Origin: Nitrospira sp. MA-1
Lineage (GTDB): Bacteria; Nitrospirota; Nitrospiria; Nitrospirales; UBA8639
Assembly (NCBI GenBank): GCA_032139905.1
Contig: JAQJDB010000007.1
Span: 1,426,001 to 1,490,000 of the forward strand
Direction: 5' to 3'
Length of the DNA stretch: 64,000 nt
The notes beneath the pieces were generated by a model. That model saw nothing but the letters and a program-made list of their open reading frames with translations, did no database searches and was not told where the DNA came from. Every line of letters starts with the position of its first letter. The first letter of the stretch is position 1. Positions 47,690-56,900 of the stretch are shown piece by piece. The translations under genes were made by a program, and so were the position numbers.

Positions 47690-48781
47690 ATGACGGTTCT
47701 GTGGTGTTCGATCTCGGCCCATGGCTTCGGGCATGCCGCGCAATTAATGCCAATCCTGAATGAATTAGGTGAGGCGGTTGATAACCTGCATGTAATTCTA
47801 CGCACGAAAGTAGCGGCTGATTTCTTTCAACGGCATCTCCAGGAGATCAGCTGGGAGTTGCAAGATGTCCAACAAGATGTTGGCTGTGTCCAGCGAGGGC
47901 CCTTGGACATTGATGTGGCGCGCACATGGGAGGCCTACACCGAATTTCACACAGATTGGAAGTCAAGGGTCGAGAAAGAAGCTAAGGCCATTCGATTGGC
48001 CAAGGCGAGTCTGGTGATATCGAACATTTCGCCTCTTGCCATCGCTGGCGCTGCCCACGCGAAGTGCCCGGTGGTGGGGGTTGCCTCGCTATCCTGGGAT
48101 CGGGTGTTAGAAGCATATGTGCAAGCGGATGTTCCCGGTCATTGTGTGATTCTCGAAACCATCCGTAACAGCTATGCGTTGGCAGACTCTCTCATCCGTC
48201 TTTATCCGGGTATTGAGATGCCGGCGTTTTGTTCGATAGTTGATGTGGGACCTTCTGCTCCCGTGAGGAAATCGAATGGTTATGATCTCCGGAAATCCTT
48301 GGAGGTGGGAGATCAGGAAGTGATTGTGCTTATTGCCTTTGGGGGTGTACCGCTCAACCATCTTCCGCTAGAGCAGATGGCCGCAATGTCCGGATTTCAT
48401 TTTCTAGTGAGTGGGCTGCCATCTTCGATTTCTTATGCCCGTGTGCATCGTGTAGAAAATCTTGAGATGCCATTTGGGGAGATCAGTCAACAGGTAGACA
48501 TCATTATGACCAAGCCGGGATATGGTACCGTGATTGCCGCAGTCCAGGATGAAACGGCCCTCGTCTATGTCCGTCGCAAAATTTTTATTGACGAACAGAG
48601 TTTAGTGGACTATACCCATCGACATGGCCGGGGCATGGAGTTATCCCGTGATGACTTTGAATCCGGCAATTGGGAAGCTACGCTTCGAGAGGTGCTTACG
48701 GTAGAGTTTCCGTCTGAGCCTCCCCCGTCACCGGGCACGGGTGACGTTGTTCGTCAGCTGAAAAGGTATTTGGCGTACTAA
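47690..48781 (+). CDS. GT-B-fold glycosyltransferase-like protein
   Basis: 363 residues, ribosome binding site AAAGGGAG. The N terminus WCSISAHGFGHAAQLMPIL is the glycine-rich loop of GT-B transferases (MurG/UGT type), and near the C terminus VDIIMTKPGYGTVIAAVQDE matches the nucleotide-sugar-binding loop (MTKPGGGT type). I see no acceptor clue. Sugar-kinase-like or L-arabinokinase N-terminal domains share these loops and are an alternative. The region is richer in GC than its neighbours. Confidence 0.7.
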   Translation: MTVLWCSISAHGFGHAAQLMPILNELGEAVDNLHVILRTKVAADFFQRHLQEISWELQDVQQDVGCVQRGPLDIDVARTWEAYTEFHTDWKSRVEKEAKAIRLAKASLVISNISPLAIAGAAHAKCPVVGVASLSWDRVLEAYVQADVPGHCVILETIRNSYALADSLIRLYPGIEMPAFCSIVDVGPSAPVRKSNGYDLRKSLEVGDQEVIVLIAFGGVPLNHLPLEQMAAMSGFHFLVSGLPSSISYARVHRVENLEMPFGEISQQVDIIMTKPGYGTVIAAVQDETALVYVRRKIFIDEQSLVDYTHRHGRGMELSRDDFESGNWEATLREVLTVEFPSEPPPSPGTGDVVRQLKRYLAY

Positions 48782-48803
48782 GGGATGCCTGTAGCTGATC
48801 TGG

Positions 48804-49403
48804 TCAAGCATTGTCTGGTACCAGGGAGGGATAGGGGGCGACCGTATGGGCTTCAATCGTATTGATAACGTGTGATCCATTCATTTCTCGATCTTTCCAA
48901 AAAACTCCGATCACTTCCACGGAAAGATCCAAGGAAATTGACGGTGGACCTTGCGTCCGATCGTGTTGACCAAAGATGACAATGGATTGTTCACCCTCGG
49001 CAAGGCGAAAGACAAAGCGCATGACTAACTCGGAGTCATCAATGTGCAACTCCGGTTGGGTGACTATTCCTCGAACGGCCACGAGTCGTTGATGATAGGA
49101 AGCTGGGTTACTGAGCAGCATGGCAATGGAGACCTGTTCGGGTGATGTGGTAAAAGTGGAGGAGGTGAGTGGAGGAGAAAGTGGCCAGAAGAGACTGGGT
49201 GTGGATGGTGCAGCGGTTGTGAACTCCTGGGTAGTTTCCCAAGGAATTGCCGGTATATCCGCATAACTCATCCTAACGAACAGGACAACAATCCATACTC
49301 CAAAGAACGGGAATTTTAAAAAAATGGTCATAAAAGAAAAATTGTTTTTTAAAAACCCGATGCAGGAGCCAGGGAAATTGAATGTTCCAAACAAACGGTA
49401 CAA
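48804..49403 (-). CDS. Secreted OB-fold-like hypothetical protein
   Basis: The frame is 199 residues, but the signal peptide FLKFPFFGVWIVVLFVRMSYA starts near residue 28, so the true start is probably ATG 49331 (175 residues). The mature part has a Ser/Pro linker and then SIAMLLSNPASYHQRLVAVR with GIVTQPELH and LSVEVIGVFWKD, a five-strand pattern like OB folds. Function unknown. Convergent with the GT-B-like gene and divergent from the DnaJ gene. Confidence 0.6.
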   Translation of the reverse strand: MYRLFGTFNFPGSCIGFLKNNFSFMTIFLKFPFFGVWIVVLFVRMSYADIPAIPWETTQEFTTAAPSTPSLFWPLSPPLTSSTFTTSPEQVSIAMLLSNPASYHQRLVAVRGIVTQPELHIDDSELVMRFVFRLAEGEQSIVIFGQHDRTQGPPSISLDLSVEVIGVFWKDREMNGSHVINTIEAHTVAPYPSLVPDNA

Positions 49404-49444
49404 AAGCTCGGGAAAAGAATTTCTTCCTGTAAGGAATCATGTGA

Positions 49445-50122
49445 ATGGCAGTCGTTGATTATTATGCGGTTCTTGGAATCGCGCTTCAAGCCTCGCAGGA
49501 TGAGATTAAAAAAGCTTATCGCACATTGGCCCTTCAATATCATCCTGATCGCAATCGAGGGAGTCGTCAAGCTGAACAAAAAATTCGTGAAGTCAATGCG
49601 GCCTACGAAATCTTAGGAGATTCGGATGCCCGAAAAACGTACGATCGAATGCGACTGGGCTATGCGGAACCGATGGCGCATCGGAGAGATAGAGATCGGG
49701 AACCTGAGCCGGAAGAATCCGTTTCTCCTTCAGTGGTCTTGGAACGAATGGAAGGGACTCTCCGGGAAGAATCCCGCAAGCAACTCTTTATGGTGTTGAT
49801 ACGCAATACACAAAAAATCAAAGAAGAATTAGTCATTATTCGGGAACGGGTCATTCGTGCCCAGGGGTATGATACCTTTCTGGAAAAAATTGTCGTGCAG
49901 CGAGGCCGGGAAGTGGTAGATGAACTGGTAACCGAGGAGTTTAAGCAGCGTCAAGAGCGCCTTGTGGAGATAGCTGTGGAGATGGTGTGCTCGGCAGTTC
50001 CAGGTTCGATTCGAGGCTCAGATCAAATGGATCAGGTTCGACGAAGTTTAGCGCAGGCGTATCAGGAAGGATGGGTTGAAGGGTACGAACAAGCTTGTGA
50101 ACTGCTATACGAGCGCAGGTAA
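49445..50122 (+). CDS. J-domain protein (DnaJ-like co-chaperone)
   Basis: 225 residues, AAGGA before the ATG. Residues 1-72 are an intact J domain: [29 protein letters not shown] with the HPD needed to stimulate DnaK, and [10 protein letters not shown]-type helix III ([20 protein letters not shown]). There is no Gly/Phe or zinc-finger region, so this is a type III protein. The C-terminal 120 residues are helical and charged and of unknown role. It contrasts with the HPD-less J-like protein at 29678. Confidence 0.88.
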   Translation: MAVVDYYAVLGIALQASQDEIKKAYRTLALQYHPDRNRGSRQAEQKIREVNAAYEILGDSDARKTYDRMRLGYAEPMAHRRDRDREPEPEESVSPSVVLERMEGTLREESRKQLFMVLIRNTQKIKEELVIIRERVIRAQGYDTFLEKIVVQRGREVVDELVTEEFKQRQERLVEIAVEMVCSAVPGSIRGSDQMDQVRRSLAQAYQEGWVEGYEQACELLYERR

Positions 50123-50259
50123 TCAGGCCGGATATATTGAGAAAATCGTCAAGGCATTAAGGAAAGGGGAATGATGGACTCATGAGGCAAGCCTTGTTCA
50201 AAGATCGGAGCCAGCAAACGGGATGCCCCATTTGCCGGGCGATCGCAGTTTCAGGAATT

Positions 50260-50517
50260 TCAGCGATCAAATGGAGATGGGGGCTGCTGAAATGAATTGC
50301 TTTTTGAGACCGGATTCCTTGATGTGGCCAATGCCTGAGCCTCACTCGATAAGGTCACCTGGTCCTGAATGGGTGAGGAGACGCCTCGTTCCCGATGGCT
50401 TTTTGATTGGCTACTCTCCTCATCAGAATTAAGGGCAGTCACCTGCTTACGTGAATGATCCCCTCCTGATGATGCGGGTTGCAGAAATTGAATAGCGCCT
50501 ATTTCCGGTAATGTCAT
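50260..50517 (-). CDS. Small hypothetical protein, 85 residues
   Basis: ATG 50517 follows AGAAGGAG, so it is preferred to the frame start at 50739. The product, starting MTLPEIGAIQFLQPASSGG, is Ser/Gln/Lys-rich and disordered, with the short motif DQVTLSSEAQALATS. Motifs of this type occur in flagellar-regulator-like small proteins, but that is too weak for a name. Confidence 0.5.
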   Translation of the reverse strand: MTLPEIGAIQFLQPASSGGDHSRKQVTALNSDEESSQSKSHRERGVSSPIQDQVTLSSEAQALATSRNPVSKSNSFQQPPSPFDR

Positions 50518-50951
50518 GGTCAGGACTCCTTCTCTCTGCCGAATTATTTGGCACACTTCCCTTTCATTACCCTTTGTCGGTAGGTAAACCAAATGCTTGC
50601 GAACTGGGCTTGGGCGAGAAAAGCAAAAAGACACGAAATAGAGGACTATCTTCAGAAAACCTGCATGAATCGGATAAAACGCACCCAAGGAAGTATCAGC
50701 ATCAAATATCCCAAACCGGATAAAAGGCCCGTGTGGCAAAAAGAAACCGGTGAGCAGTGAAACTCCGCCCAGCTGGTTAGGGGAAGTTTCCTCTCTTTCT
50801 CCCCTTATTATATTTCCAGATGCATGAGTGCTCTTTGCCTTGCGAAATCAGCCAATGACGGGCAATTGTCATCATTGGTGTTTAGCGCGGCATTTTTCCA
50901 TAAAATTTTGTATGGGGATTTTGGTTTAGTAATGTGTAATGTAGCTCTCTA
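50518..50951. other. Intergenic between divergent genes
   Basis: About 430 bases. The upstream part of the minus-strand frame (50518-50739) looks non-coding by its lack of a ribosome binding site. No RNA, repeat or operator recognised. Confidence 0.4.
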
Positions 50952-51716
50952 GTGAGTGAGCTCAAACTGCAGGGTCCCGAAATAATGCAAGAGTTTAAGG
51001 CCCATGTCAGTCGAATCAAGGACCTGACCCCTGATGTCCGGGAGTTGGAACTCAACCTTACCGCTCCGGATTCAATTAAATTCAAGGCCGGGCAGTGGAT
51101 CTCTCTGAACGTCTGGCATCCGGTTTTGAAACAGCATGTTGCACGTCAGTATTCAATTGCTTCGCCTCCGAGTCAGTCCCATCAGGTCAATCTCCTCTTT
51201 AACCGGGTACCCGATGGCCCGGCCTCCAGCTATTTGTTTGGGCTTCATGAAGGGGATCCCGTAACATTTCAAGGGCCCAATGGGTCGTTTTATCTCGAAG
51301 AGAAACCCGGACGAGACCTCGTTTTTGTGGCCACCGGCACCGGTATCGCCCCGTTTCGTTCGATGATCTCCACATTCCTAAAACAGCCGGAAGCTGGAAT
51401 TCTGACGTTATTTTGGGGGTTGCGGAGCGAGCGAGACCTTTACTACCAAGATGAATTGGGAACCCTTGCAGAGCGGTATTCCAATTTCAGATTTATGACC
51501 ACTCTCTCCCGTCCCCAAAATGTTTGGAAAGGATCGACCGGAAGAGTGACAACATTAGTGGAGAACCACATTGCATCAGTGAGCAATGTGACGTTTTATC
51601 TATGCGGAAATGGCGGCATGATACGAGACACGACCGCCATTGTGAGAAAAAAAGGCCTCTGTCCCATTCGCACTGAACAATACTATGACAAAGCCGGGGC
51701 CGGAACAGGCGATTGA
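50952..51716 (+). CDS. Ferredoxin/flavodoxin-NADP reductase-type oxidoreductase
   Basis: 254 residues from GTG 50952; ATG 50985 is equally possible, and neither has a strong ribosome binding site. The FAD domain has the RQYSIASPP (RxYS) motif and GPNGSFYL; the NAD(P) domain has VFVATGTGIAPFRSMI, LFWGLRSERDLYY and FYLCGNGGMI. This is the bacterial FNR/phenol-hydroxylase-reductase type without a fused iron-sulfur domain. It would feed electrons from NAD(P)H to a separate carrier. Confidence 0.87.
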   Translation: MSELKLQGPEIMQEFKAHVSRIKDLTPDVRELELNLTAPDSIKFKAGQWISLNVWHPVLKQHVARQYSIASPPSQSHQVNLLFNRVPDGPASSYLFGLHEGDPVTFQGPNGSFYLEEKPGRDLVFVATGTGIAPFRSMISTFLKQPEAGILTLFWGLRSERDLYYQDELGTLAERYSNFRFMTTLSRPQNVWKGSTGRVTTLVENHIASVSNVTFYLCGNGGMIRDTTAIVRKKGLCPIRTEQYYDKAGAGTGD

Positions 51717-52166
51717 ATCTGGCCCGACTCTACGGATAAAACAGGTTGATGCCAATGATTGTTGAGCCAAACAACAAGAGGAGCTTTTCAGTAAGCTGCC
51801 CTGTCATTCCAGAGAGCGAATCCATGTGGTTTATATTGCTGACGGATCCACACCAATAAACACGAGTTTTGTTGAGATTTGGATCGGCCAGCTAACTCCA
51901 GAGGTTAAGCCCGTATATTTCGGAAGTTTGTTCTGAAGCAACTCTGGCGGCGTAGTTTGTTAAGCCACTGGGGTACACAACTTGGGCGTGTTCTTTTCTC
52001 TCATGAAGTATGTCAAAAAAGGACCCACGAACTCTTGAGTTTTGCCCACATTAGCGGATGTATATCAAGATCAAGGCAGGGATCTTATGGATTTATTTTC
52101 CGAGTGCCGGCGGCCTCAGATGTGGTCCGCAGAGGTTGGGAGGAAAGGCGGAAGACTAACCGTAAA
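51717..52166. other. Intergenic between convergent genes
   Basis: About 450 bases. A plus-strand frame beginning at 51957 runs into the DUF481 gene on the other strand and looks like a shadow. Nothing else seen. Confidence 0.4.
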
Positions 52167-53525
52167 TTAATTCGAAAACTCATACCCCAGTGCCCAGATG
52201 AACGCATCATCCGATTTCTTTTTCCCCGGCTCCGGGTCACTGTTATACCGGTATTCGAACGCCACCTTCAAAAACAAATTTCCATACACTTCTATGCGAG
52301 CTCCTTGCTCCGCTGTCAACCGCAGAGCGGTACTTCCCCCTACTCCCAGATCGCGAAATCCTTTTTGGCGGTGATACACTCGTAATCGATCTGAAATCAG
52401 ATCATAAGTCCAATCCACTCCCCACGCAGCGGTAGCGGTTTTGGTCGTCCCGGTCTCTTGAAATTTTTCGTAAACAAATGCCGGACCAATGGACCCACTT
52501 AAGCTATGGCTTGGGGTATCGAAAAATTGATACCCGAGACCCAGGCCGGTCGTACTCCGGAGATCCAATCCCTGAAACTTATCATATTCGAGGAATTCGT
52601 AACTGTTGGCAAACAACCTTTTGGTGAAAAAATAATCATAACCTAGTGTGCCTCTGGCATTCTTGGCTGTGTTATCTCCATCCGCCTGGGCAAAGGCATA
52701 CTTGCCGCTCAAGAGGCCACGGTGTCGTTCTGTCCACACCGTATTGTCGGTTGAGGCGTTCACAGCCGTGGTGTCCGTATTCCCCTTCGTGCGGTTACCT
52801 CCCAGGTCGAAGTTTCCTTTATAGCGAAGTTCTGGAATATTGATGGTCTTCACACGCGCCGGCGATAAACCTCCACTTCCGCCTAACGCGTTCATAGTCG
52901 TACGGGAGGTTTTGAGAAAACCATCTCCATCGGAATCTTTCTCCTCTTCAAAAACTTGAACAGAAAACGGTGTTCGGGATTGGAGTTGTTCTACCTCATC
53001 CCACTGAACCAATATATCCCCCGCATAAGCAGTTTTGAGAGTAAGAGCTTTGTCTTCCATCGAGTCAATGGTTCCGACCAGATGTATGCCATTTTTGAGA
53101 GTGATCTCATCTAACTCTTCACTCTCTTCACCCGCCATGGCTTCCTCTTTTGAGCTTTTGATAGCCTTTACGGAATTAAGGGTGATCATCAGGGGATCCG
53201 AGTCCTGGTCTCTCAACACCTGGATTGTCCCGGACTCAGCCAATTGGAGTCGGCCTTCATAAATCTCGCCGGTATCCAGAACCACCCTGACCGGCTCTTC
53301 AGTCGTCAACCCTGTCACCTCTTTCCAACGAAGCGGAATAGGATTGTGCATACTCGCCGACGCTCTCACCCGGAGGACACCATTCGTCATGCCAAATATC
53401 TTGCCTTGGAGAATGGTGCCATCTTTGAGAGAAATCTGTCCTGAGACTGCTGCATAAAGAGGACCGCCCGCACTTATTAGCGTAATACTAAAAAGTACGA
53501 TGAAGAGTTTCAATCTCAATGTCAT
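52167..53525 (-). CDS. DUF481 outer-membrane protein
   Basis: 452 residues, AAGGAG before the ATG. The signal peptide (KLFIVLFSITLISAGGPLYA) is followed by two or three repeats of a small beta motif (ISLKDGTILQGKIFGMTNG, VVLDTGEIYEGRLQLAESG, ITLKNGIHLVGTIDSMED), each like an LSm/SH3-type strand set. The C-terminal 220 residues form the DUF481 barrel (GNFDLGGNRTKGNTDTTAVN, ending FIWALGYEFSN). It belongs to the YdiY-like outer-membrane group; its role is unknown. The repeat-plus-barrel build is worth noting. Confidence 0.85.
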   Translation of the reverse strand: MTLRLKLFIVLFSITLISAGGPLYAAVSGQISLKDGTILQGKIFGMTNGVLRVRASASMHNPIPLRWKEVTGLTTEEPVRVVLDTGEIYEGRLQLAESGTIQVLRDQDSDPLMITLNSVKAIKSSKEEAMAGEESEELDEITLKNGIHLVGTIDSMEDKALTLKTAYAGDILVQWDEVEQLQSRTPFSVQVFEEEKDSDGDGFLKTSRTTMNALGGSGGLSPARVKTINIPELRYKGNFDLGGNRTKGNTDTTAVNASTDNTVWTERHRGLLSGKYAFAQADGDNTAKNARGTLGYDYFFTKRLFANSYEFLEYDKFQGLDLRSTTGLGLGYQFFDTPSHSLSGSIGPAFVYEKFQETGTTKTATAAWGVDWTYDLISDRLRVYHRQKGFRDLGVGGSTALRLTAEQGARIEVYGNLFLKVAFEYRYNSDPEPGKKKSDDAFIWALGYEFSN

Positions 53526-54317
53526 GATTCTCCTTGGTAGAGAAAATAACCTTGTGCGTGATCAATCGGATGCTTCATCACAAATCACGGACAATCAATA
53601 ATCACATCCTATTAAATGTGACTTCGGACTATGTTACGAAACACTGTGTAGAAATTGGGCCTGCAACTGAAAAAATTGGCATGAGCGGACGTTGAGATGG
53701 AGCCCACTAACAGTGCACAGTACCCGAAAAGTTTTGGGATTATAGCCACAGATTCACCATAAAGCTACCCTAAAATGGTGCCAGACCAGGTATATTGTAT
53801 AGCGTGATAAAGAGATATTTCACTTCTATTCAAATGCAAAAAGGGGAAAATCTCTACTGACGACAGGTAGGGAAAACAGAAGGGGATATCGCCTGATGTA
53901 TTGTGGAGAAATATAAGGGAAGCGTTTCCTTGTGGAGAGAATCTTTTCCTCTTCAGGATGAAGCTTAGGCGGGTTGTACCGGCGTGGTGTTTTTTTCTGA
54001 AGGATCCCTCCCTTCTTCAATCATTTTAAAATACCGCTAAAAAATCTTGATATTTTGCTGTCCCTTTTTAAAAAATCCCCCTCATTAAAATCCGCTCCAG
54101 TGGATGCCCTGAAATTCCTGATTGAATAAGACTGTCCAGACACGGAATCAATAATTTGTCAGACAAGAACAAAACTGTTAGCGCTTTTTTTTGAAAAGGT
54201 GGAGCCAAAGGGAATCAAGTCGGCATAGCGCAAGACTGGAATGGTTACAGCTGTGAATGGCCAAATGGTGCTCCGCCCCCCACTCAGCTGCGGACTCTGT
54301 TGACCAATATATGAACT
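53526..54317. other. Intergenic at the left edge of an accessory island
   Basis: About 790 bases with no supported gene; the minus-strand frame 53826-54020 lacks a ribosome binding site. A segment at 54046-54094 resembles 55538-55586 further on (about 70 percent by eye, starting CTTGAtATTTT against CTTGAcATTTT). Confidence 0.4.
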
Positions 54318-54356
54318 TGACGCATCTGGCAAAATGTCGTACGTTAAATCGTACGC
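54318..54356 (+). promoter_or_regulatory. Promoter and operator of the yefM-yoeB pair
   Basis: TTGACG (54318-54323) and TACGTT (54341-54346) form -35 and -10 elements with a 17-base spacer. Overlapping the -10 is CGTACGTTAAATCGTACG (54339-54356), two CGTACG palindromes six bases apart. E. coli YefM binds paired TGTACA palindromes in the same arrangement, so this is the likely autorepression site (inference by analogy). Confidence 0.65.
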
Positions 54357-54376
54357 AAATTAATGGAGAAATCACG

Positions 54377-54619
54377 ATGACAAGCATCACTGCCACGGAA
54401 GCCCGAAAGCAACTTTACGCGTTGCTTGACGATATAGCGGATTCCCATGAACCGATTCAAATTGCCGGTAAACGCAATTCCGCGGTCCTCGTATCGGAAG
54501 AGGATTGGCGTGCCATTCAGGAAACGCTGTATCTCACGTCGGTCCCTGGCATGCGCGAATCGATTGCCAAGGGATTAAAAACCCCGGTTGCGAAGTGCAA
54601 ACCGGACCTTGATTGGTGA
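54377..54619 (+). CDS. yefM: Antitoxin, Phd/YefM family
   Basis: 80 residues from ATG 54377, with GGAG upstream; the longer frame to 54257 crosses the promoter. The N-terminal DNA-binding and dimer part reads MTSITATEARKQLYALLDDI, followed by PIQIAGKRNSAVLVSEEDW, the standard Phd/YefM pattern. The C-terminal tail (PGMRESIAKGLKTP) is the toxin-binding part. It neutralises the downstream toxin and represses the operon together with it. Confidence 0.9.
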   Translation: MTSITATEARKQLYALLDDIADSHEPIQIAGKRNSAVLVSEEDWRAIQETLYLTSVPGMRESIAKGLKTPVAKCKPDLDW

Positions 54620-54879
54620 GTTGGACGCTTGTTTATACTAATCAGGCCCGGCGCGATGCGAAAAAGGTCTCGCGGGCGGGTCTTAAACCCCAAGCAGAAA
54701 GGCTCCTTGGGATTTTGTCCAAAGATCCCTACCAAACCCCACCGCGCTATGAGAAGCTTCTCGGTGACCTTGCGGGAGCATGCTCCCGAAGAATTAATAT
54801 TCAACATCGTCTCGTCTACCAAGTTCTCGACGACATCAAAACCGTCAAAATCATCAGAATGTGGACACACTATGACTAA
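54616..54879 (+). CDS. yoeB: Toxin, Txe/YoeB family mRNA endoribonuclease
   Basis: 87 residues. GTG 54616 overlaps the antitoxin stop (GTGA); TTG 54613 is the alternative. The sequence SWTLVYTNQARRDAKKVSRAG, then RYEKLLGDLAGACSRRINIQHRLVYQV and the end RMWTHYD match the YoeB fold, with Glu/Arg/His residues at the ribonuclease site (RINIQHRLVYQV, THYD). YoeB cuts mRNA on the ribosome at the A site. The final aromatic residue differs slightly (Asp follows Tyr). It forms the coupled pair with yefM. Confidence 0.9.
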   Translation: MSWTLVYTNQARRDAKKVSRAGLKPQAERLLGILSKDPYQTPPRYEKLLGDLAGACSRRINIQHRLVYQVLDDIKTVKIIRMWTHYD

Positions 54880-55013
54880 GACAGGGGAATTTCCGCTTGT
54901 AGCGGAACGTCGCCTAGGCGCCCCTTCTGAACCGCGTCCGCGTTTGGGACCTCTTCCCAGCCGACGATTCTGATGCATCCACCCGAATCGACACGGGTCA
55001 CATGATCCTCAAT

Positions 55014-55346
55014 ACATTCAAAAAAGATGACGTGATACGGTCAGCCCGACAAGGGGTTTATAGTGATTCCAAGTTATTTCCCAAGGATTCCCCTCTTGGA
55101 ATCAAGCCAATATAGGTCACCTTGTCTTTGGAATTCCCTGTCGTTTCTCTTTCTCCCATTGTCCGACGCCTGCCGTTCGGCTCTATGGGAGGATGCTCTT
55201 TTTCTTGGCGGGCCTTGTCTGAGTCTGGTGAGTTGGCCCGCCCTCTTCCCTGCATCCACCCAATCCACTGAGGCCGAACGGGGCGTCAATGATTTTGGGT
55301 CCTTTTGCCGAAACAAAAGGACCTCGGCTGCCGGGCCGAAACCCGG
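55014..55346. repeat. Structured long repeat, copy A
   Basis: About 333 bases that recur at 56901-57257. Inside are nested inverted repeats: CCGTTCGGC (55173-55181) with GCCGAACGG (55273-55281), enclosing GGCGGGCC (55207-55214) with GGCCCGCC (55235-55242). Two further hairpins follow, GGTCCTTTTG / CAAAAGGACC (55298-55323, perfect 10 bp) and CCGGG / CCCGG (55331-55346), both with the loop CCGAAA. The minus-strand open frame across it (55074-55352) exists in both copies but differs in length and is probably not a gene. Confidence 0.85.
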
Positions 55347-55700
55347 TAACACAGAACATCACGTTGACACGAGAGCTGGGTAGGCACCTGCGATGCTTTC
55401 ACCTACCAGCGCTTTTTACTGGCAAACCCCAAGAAAGATTTCTGACGCACATCGTAAAGCTGTAAGGCCAGAACCATACATTCTAAATAATCCCTCCCTT
55501 CCTCAGAACCATTTGTACCAATACCCATCAAGTGTTTCTTGACATTTTTCCTTCCTTGTTAAAGAATCCCCTACATTGAGATCGTCAGGTTTTAAGCATC
55601 AATAACAATTTCTCGCAAAGTCATAGAGCAACTGGAAGTCTGCGCACCTGGCCGCTACGTTATTGTCGCGCTGCAAAAGCTTCTAACCAAGGATGTATAC

Positions 55701-55994
55701 TTGCTCAAGGTCGATGCCAATGAACGCTCTATCTTCTACCGTTTTGGCATGTATTTGCAGCAAGAGCTAATCGACTATTCCGTTGACTGTGAGTACAACA
55801 GAGAAGGAATTAAGCCAAAGGGCATCGGCCATCTTGATCTGCGTCCGGACGCAGAGGACACAGAGGGTAAGACTGTGTTCCCTGACATTGTGGCTCACGT
55901 TCGTGGGCAGAAACAGAACTATCTGGTTATTGAGATCAAGAAAAGCACCAACAAGGTCAGTCGTACCGTCGATTTCCAGAAGCTTCGCGGGTAG
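55701..55994 (+). CDS. PD-(D/E)XK nuclease-like fragment
   Basis: 97 residues from TTG 55701, but coding-like sequence in the same frame continues upstream to a stop at 55593 (reads VIVALQKLLTKDVYLLKVDA across the start), with no ATG, GTG or TTG before it except rare-start codons. VDCEYNRE, then VFPDIVAHVR and YLVIEIKKS give the D...ExK arrangement of the PD-(D/E)XK nuclease fold. It ends FQKLRG, apparently before the family's last helices, so it may be truncated at both ends. Lies between the two repeat copies, 45 bases before the next gene. Confidence 0.55.
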   Translation: MLKVDANERSIFYRFGMYLQQELIDYSVDCEYNREGIKPKGIGHLDLRPDAEDTEGKTVFPDIVAHVRGQKQNYLVIEIKKSTNKVSRTVDFQKLRG

Positions 55995-56039
55995 GCTAAA
56001 TTCAGGAGTTAGGCATTTTAATATAGAAGGGGAGGCAAC

Positions 56040-56789
56040 ATGCAGATTTATCGAATGCGTTTGCCACGAGCTGCCCTACAACAGCTGCCCGAAGCTGAGC
56101 GCGCGTTCTTTCTGTTGGCTGGACATATGCAGAACGAGCTCAATTCGCTACATAAGGTGTTTGCGTGGTGTTTGCAAAACCAAGCGAAAACTCCAATCGA
56201 AAGCTTAGTCAACGGGGTGCAGGCGCAACTCTATGCCCGTCTACTTGCCGGCAAGCTACTCGAAGCGTGGAATGCACTGAATACGTCGTTTTTTGGTACA
56301 AAAATTTCGCAACGGATCGAGGCGTCTTTGCATCCATCTGCTCAGGAAGCACTTGTAAGCCTGAAGGCTTACTTCCGCAAGTCAAACCTGATCCACCGCG
56401 TCCGCAATTCCTTCGCCTTTCATTATGCAGCTGAGGAGTTTGAGCACCATTGGTTGGAGGTTTCTGACGATCCGAATTTCGAGGTGGTTCTAGGTGGCAC
56501 CGTTGGGAACAATATGACTTTGGCCTCTGAACTTGTCGTGAACACAGCAGTACTCAACTCCGCCAATCAAGGTGATCAATCAGCGGCGCTGCAAAAATTC
56601 CTTGAAGAAGTGCAGTTAACAGCTAACCATTTTACCAATTTTCTTGAAGGCGTGACCCTTGTATTCCTTACGTCCGTATACCCCTCCCCAATACGAGCAC
56701 AAGGGAGCATTGAAGTCATTGATCCCCCGTTCCAGTTTGAGGGTATCGCCATTCCACATTTCTACGACCATGGCCTTTCGGACGATTAA
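56040..56789 (+). CDS. Hypothetical protein of the island, 249 residues
   Basis: A strong AGAAGGGGAGG site precedes the ATG. The product (MQIYRMRLPRAALQQLPEAE, then FFLLAGHMQNELNSLHKVF) is helical and soluble, with His and Asn/Glu residues along the helices (AGHMQNELN, NSFAFHYAAEEFEHHW) that could form a metal site or, as in HEPN-like folds, an RNase centre; this is speculation. I recall similar proteins only as uncharacterised neighbours in genomic islands. Sits between the repeat copies. Confidence 0.75.
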   Translation: MQIYRMRLPRAALQQLPEAERAFFLLAGHMQNELNSLHKVFAWCLQNQAKTPIESLVNGVQAQLYARLLAGKLLEAWNALNTSFFGTKISQRIEASLHPSAQEALVSLKAYFRKSNLIHRVRNSFAFHYAAEEFEHHWLEVSDDPNFEVVLGGTVGNNMTLASELVVNTAVLNSANQGDQSAALQKFLEEVQLTANHFTNFLEGVTLVFLTSVYPSPIRAQGSIEVIDPPFQFEGIAIPHFYDHGLSDD

Positions 56790-56900
56790 CCTGCGCATCA
56801 ACATGGACATGTAAACAAGTGCGCTTCGTATTTCTGCGCCGCTGACTCTCCTCTTTCTGCTTTACCAAGCCGAAACAAAAAGGATCACCTATCCCCCAAC

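Noticed and set aside
53826-54020. Minus-strand 64-residue ORF left of the toxin-antitoxin pair
   Set aside because: No ribosome binding site and low-complexity basic/proline composition.
55074-55352. Minus-strand ORF in repeat copy A, with a partner at 56927-57307 in copy B
   Set aside because: The frames exist because the repeats are open by chance; lengths and ends differ, no ribosome binding site, and composition follows the hairpins.
56000-56035. GTTAGGC sequence resembling an integron attC core site
   Set aside because: No complementary core or folded attC-like arms of suitable spacing are next to it and no integrase gene is present.
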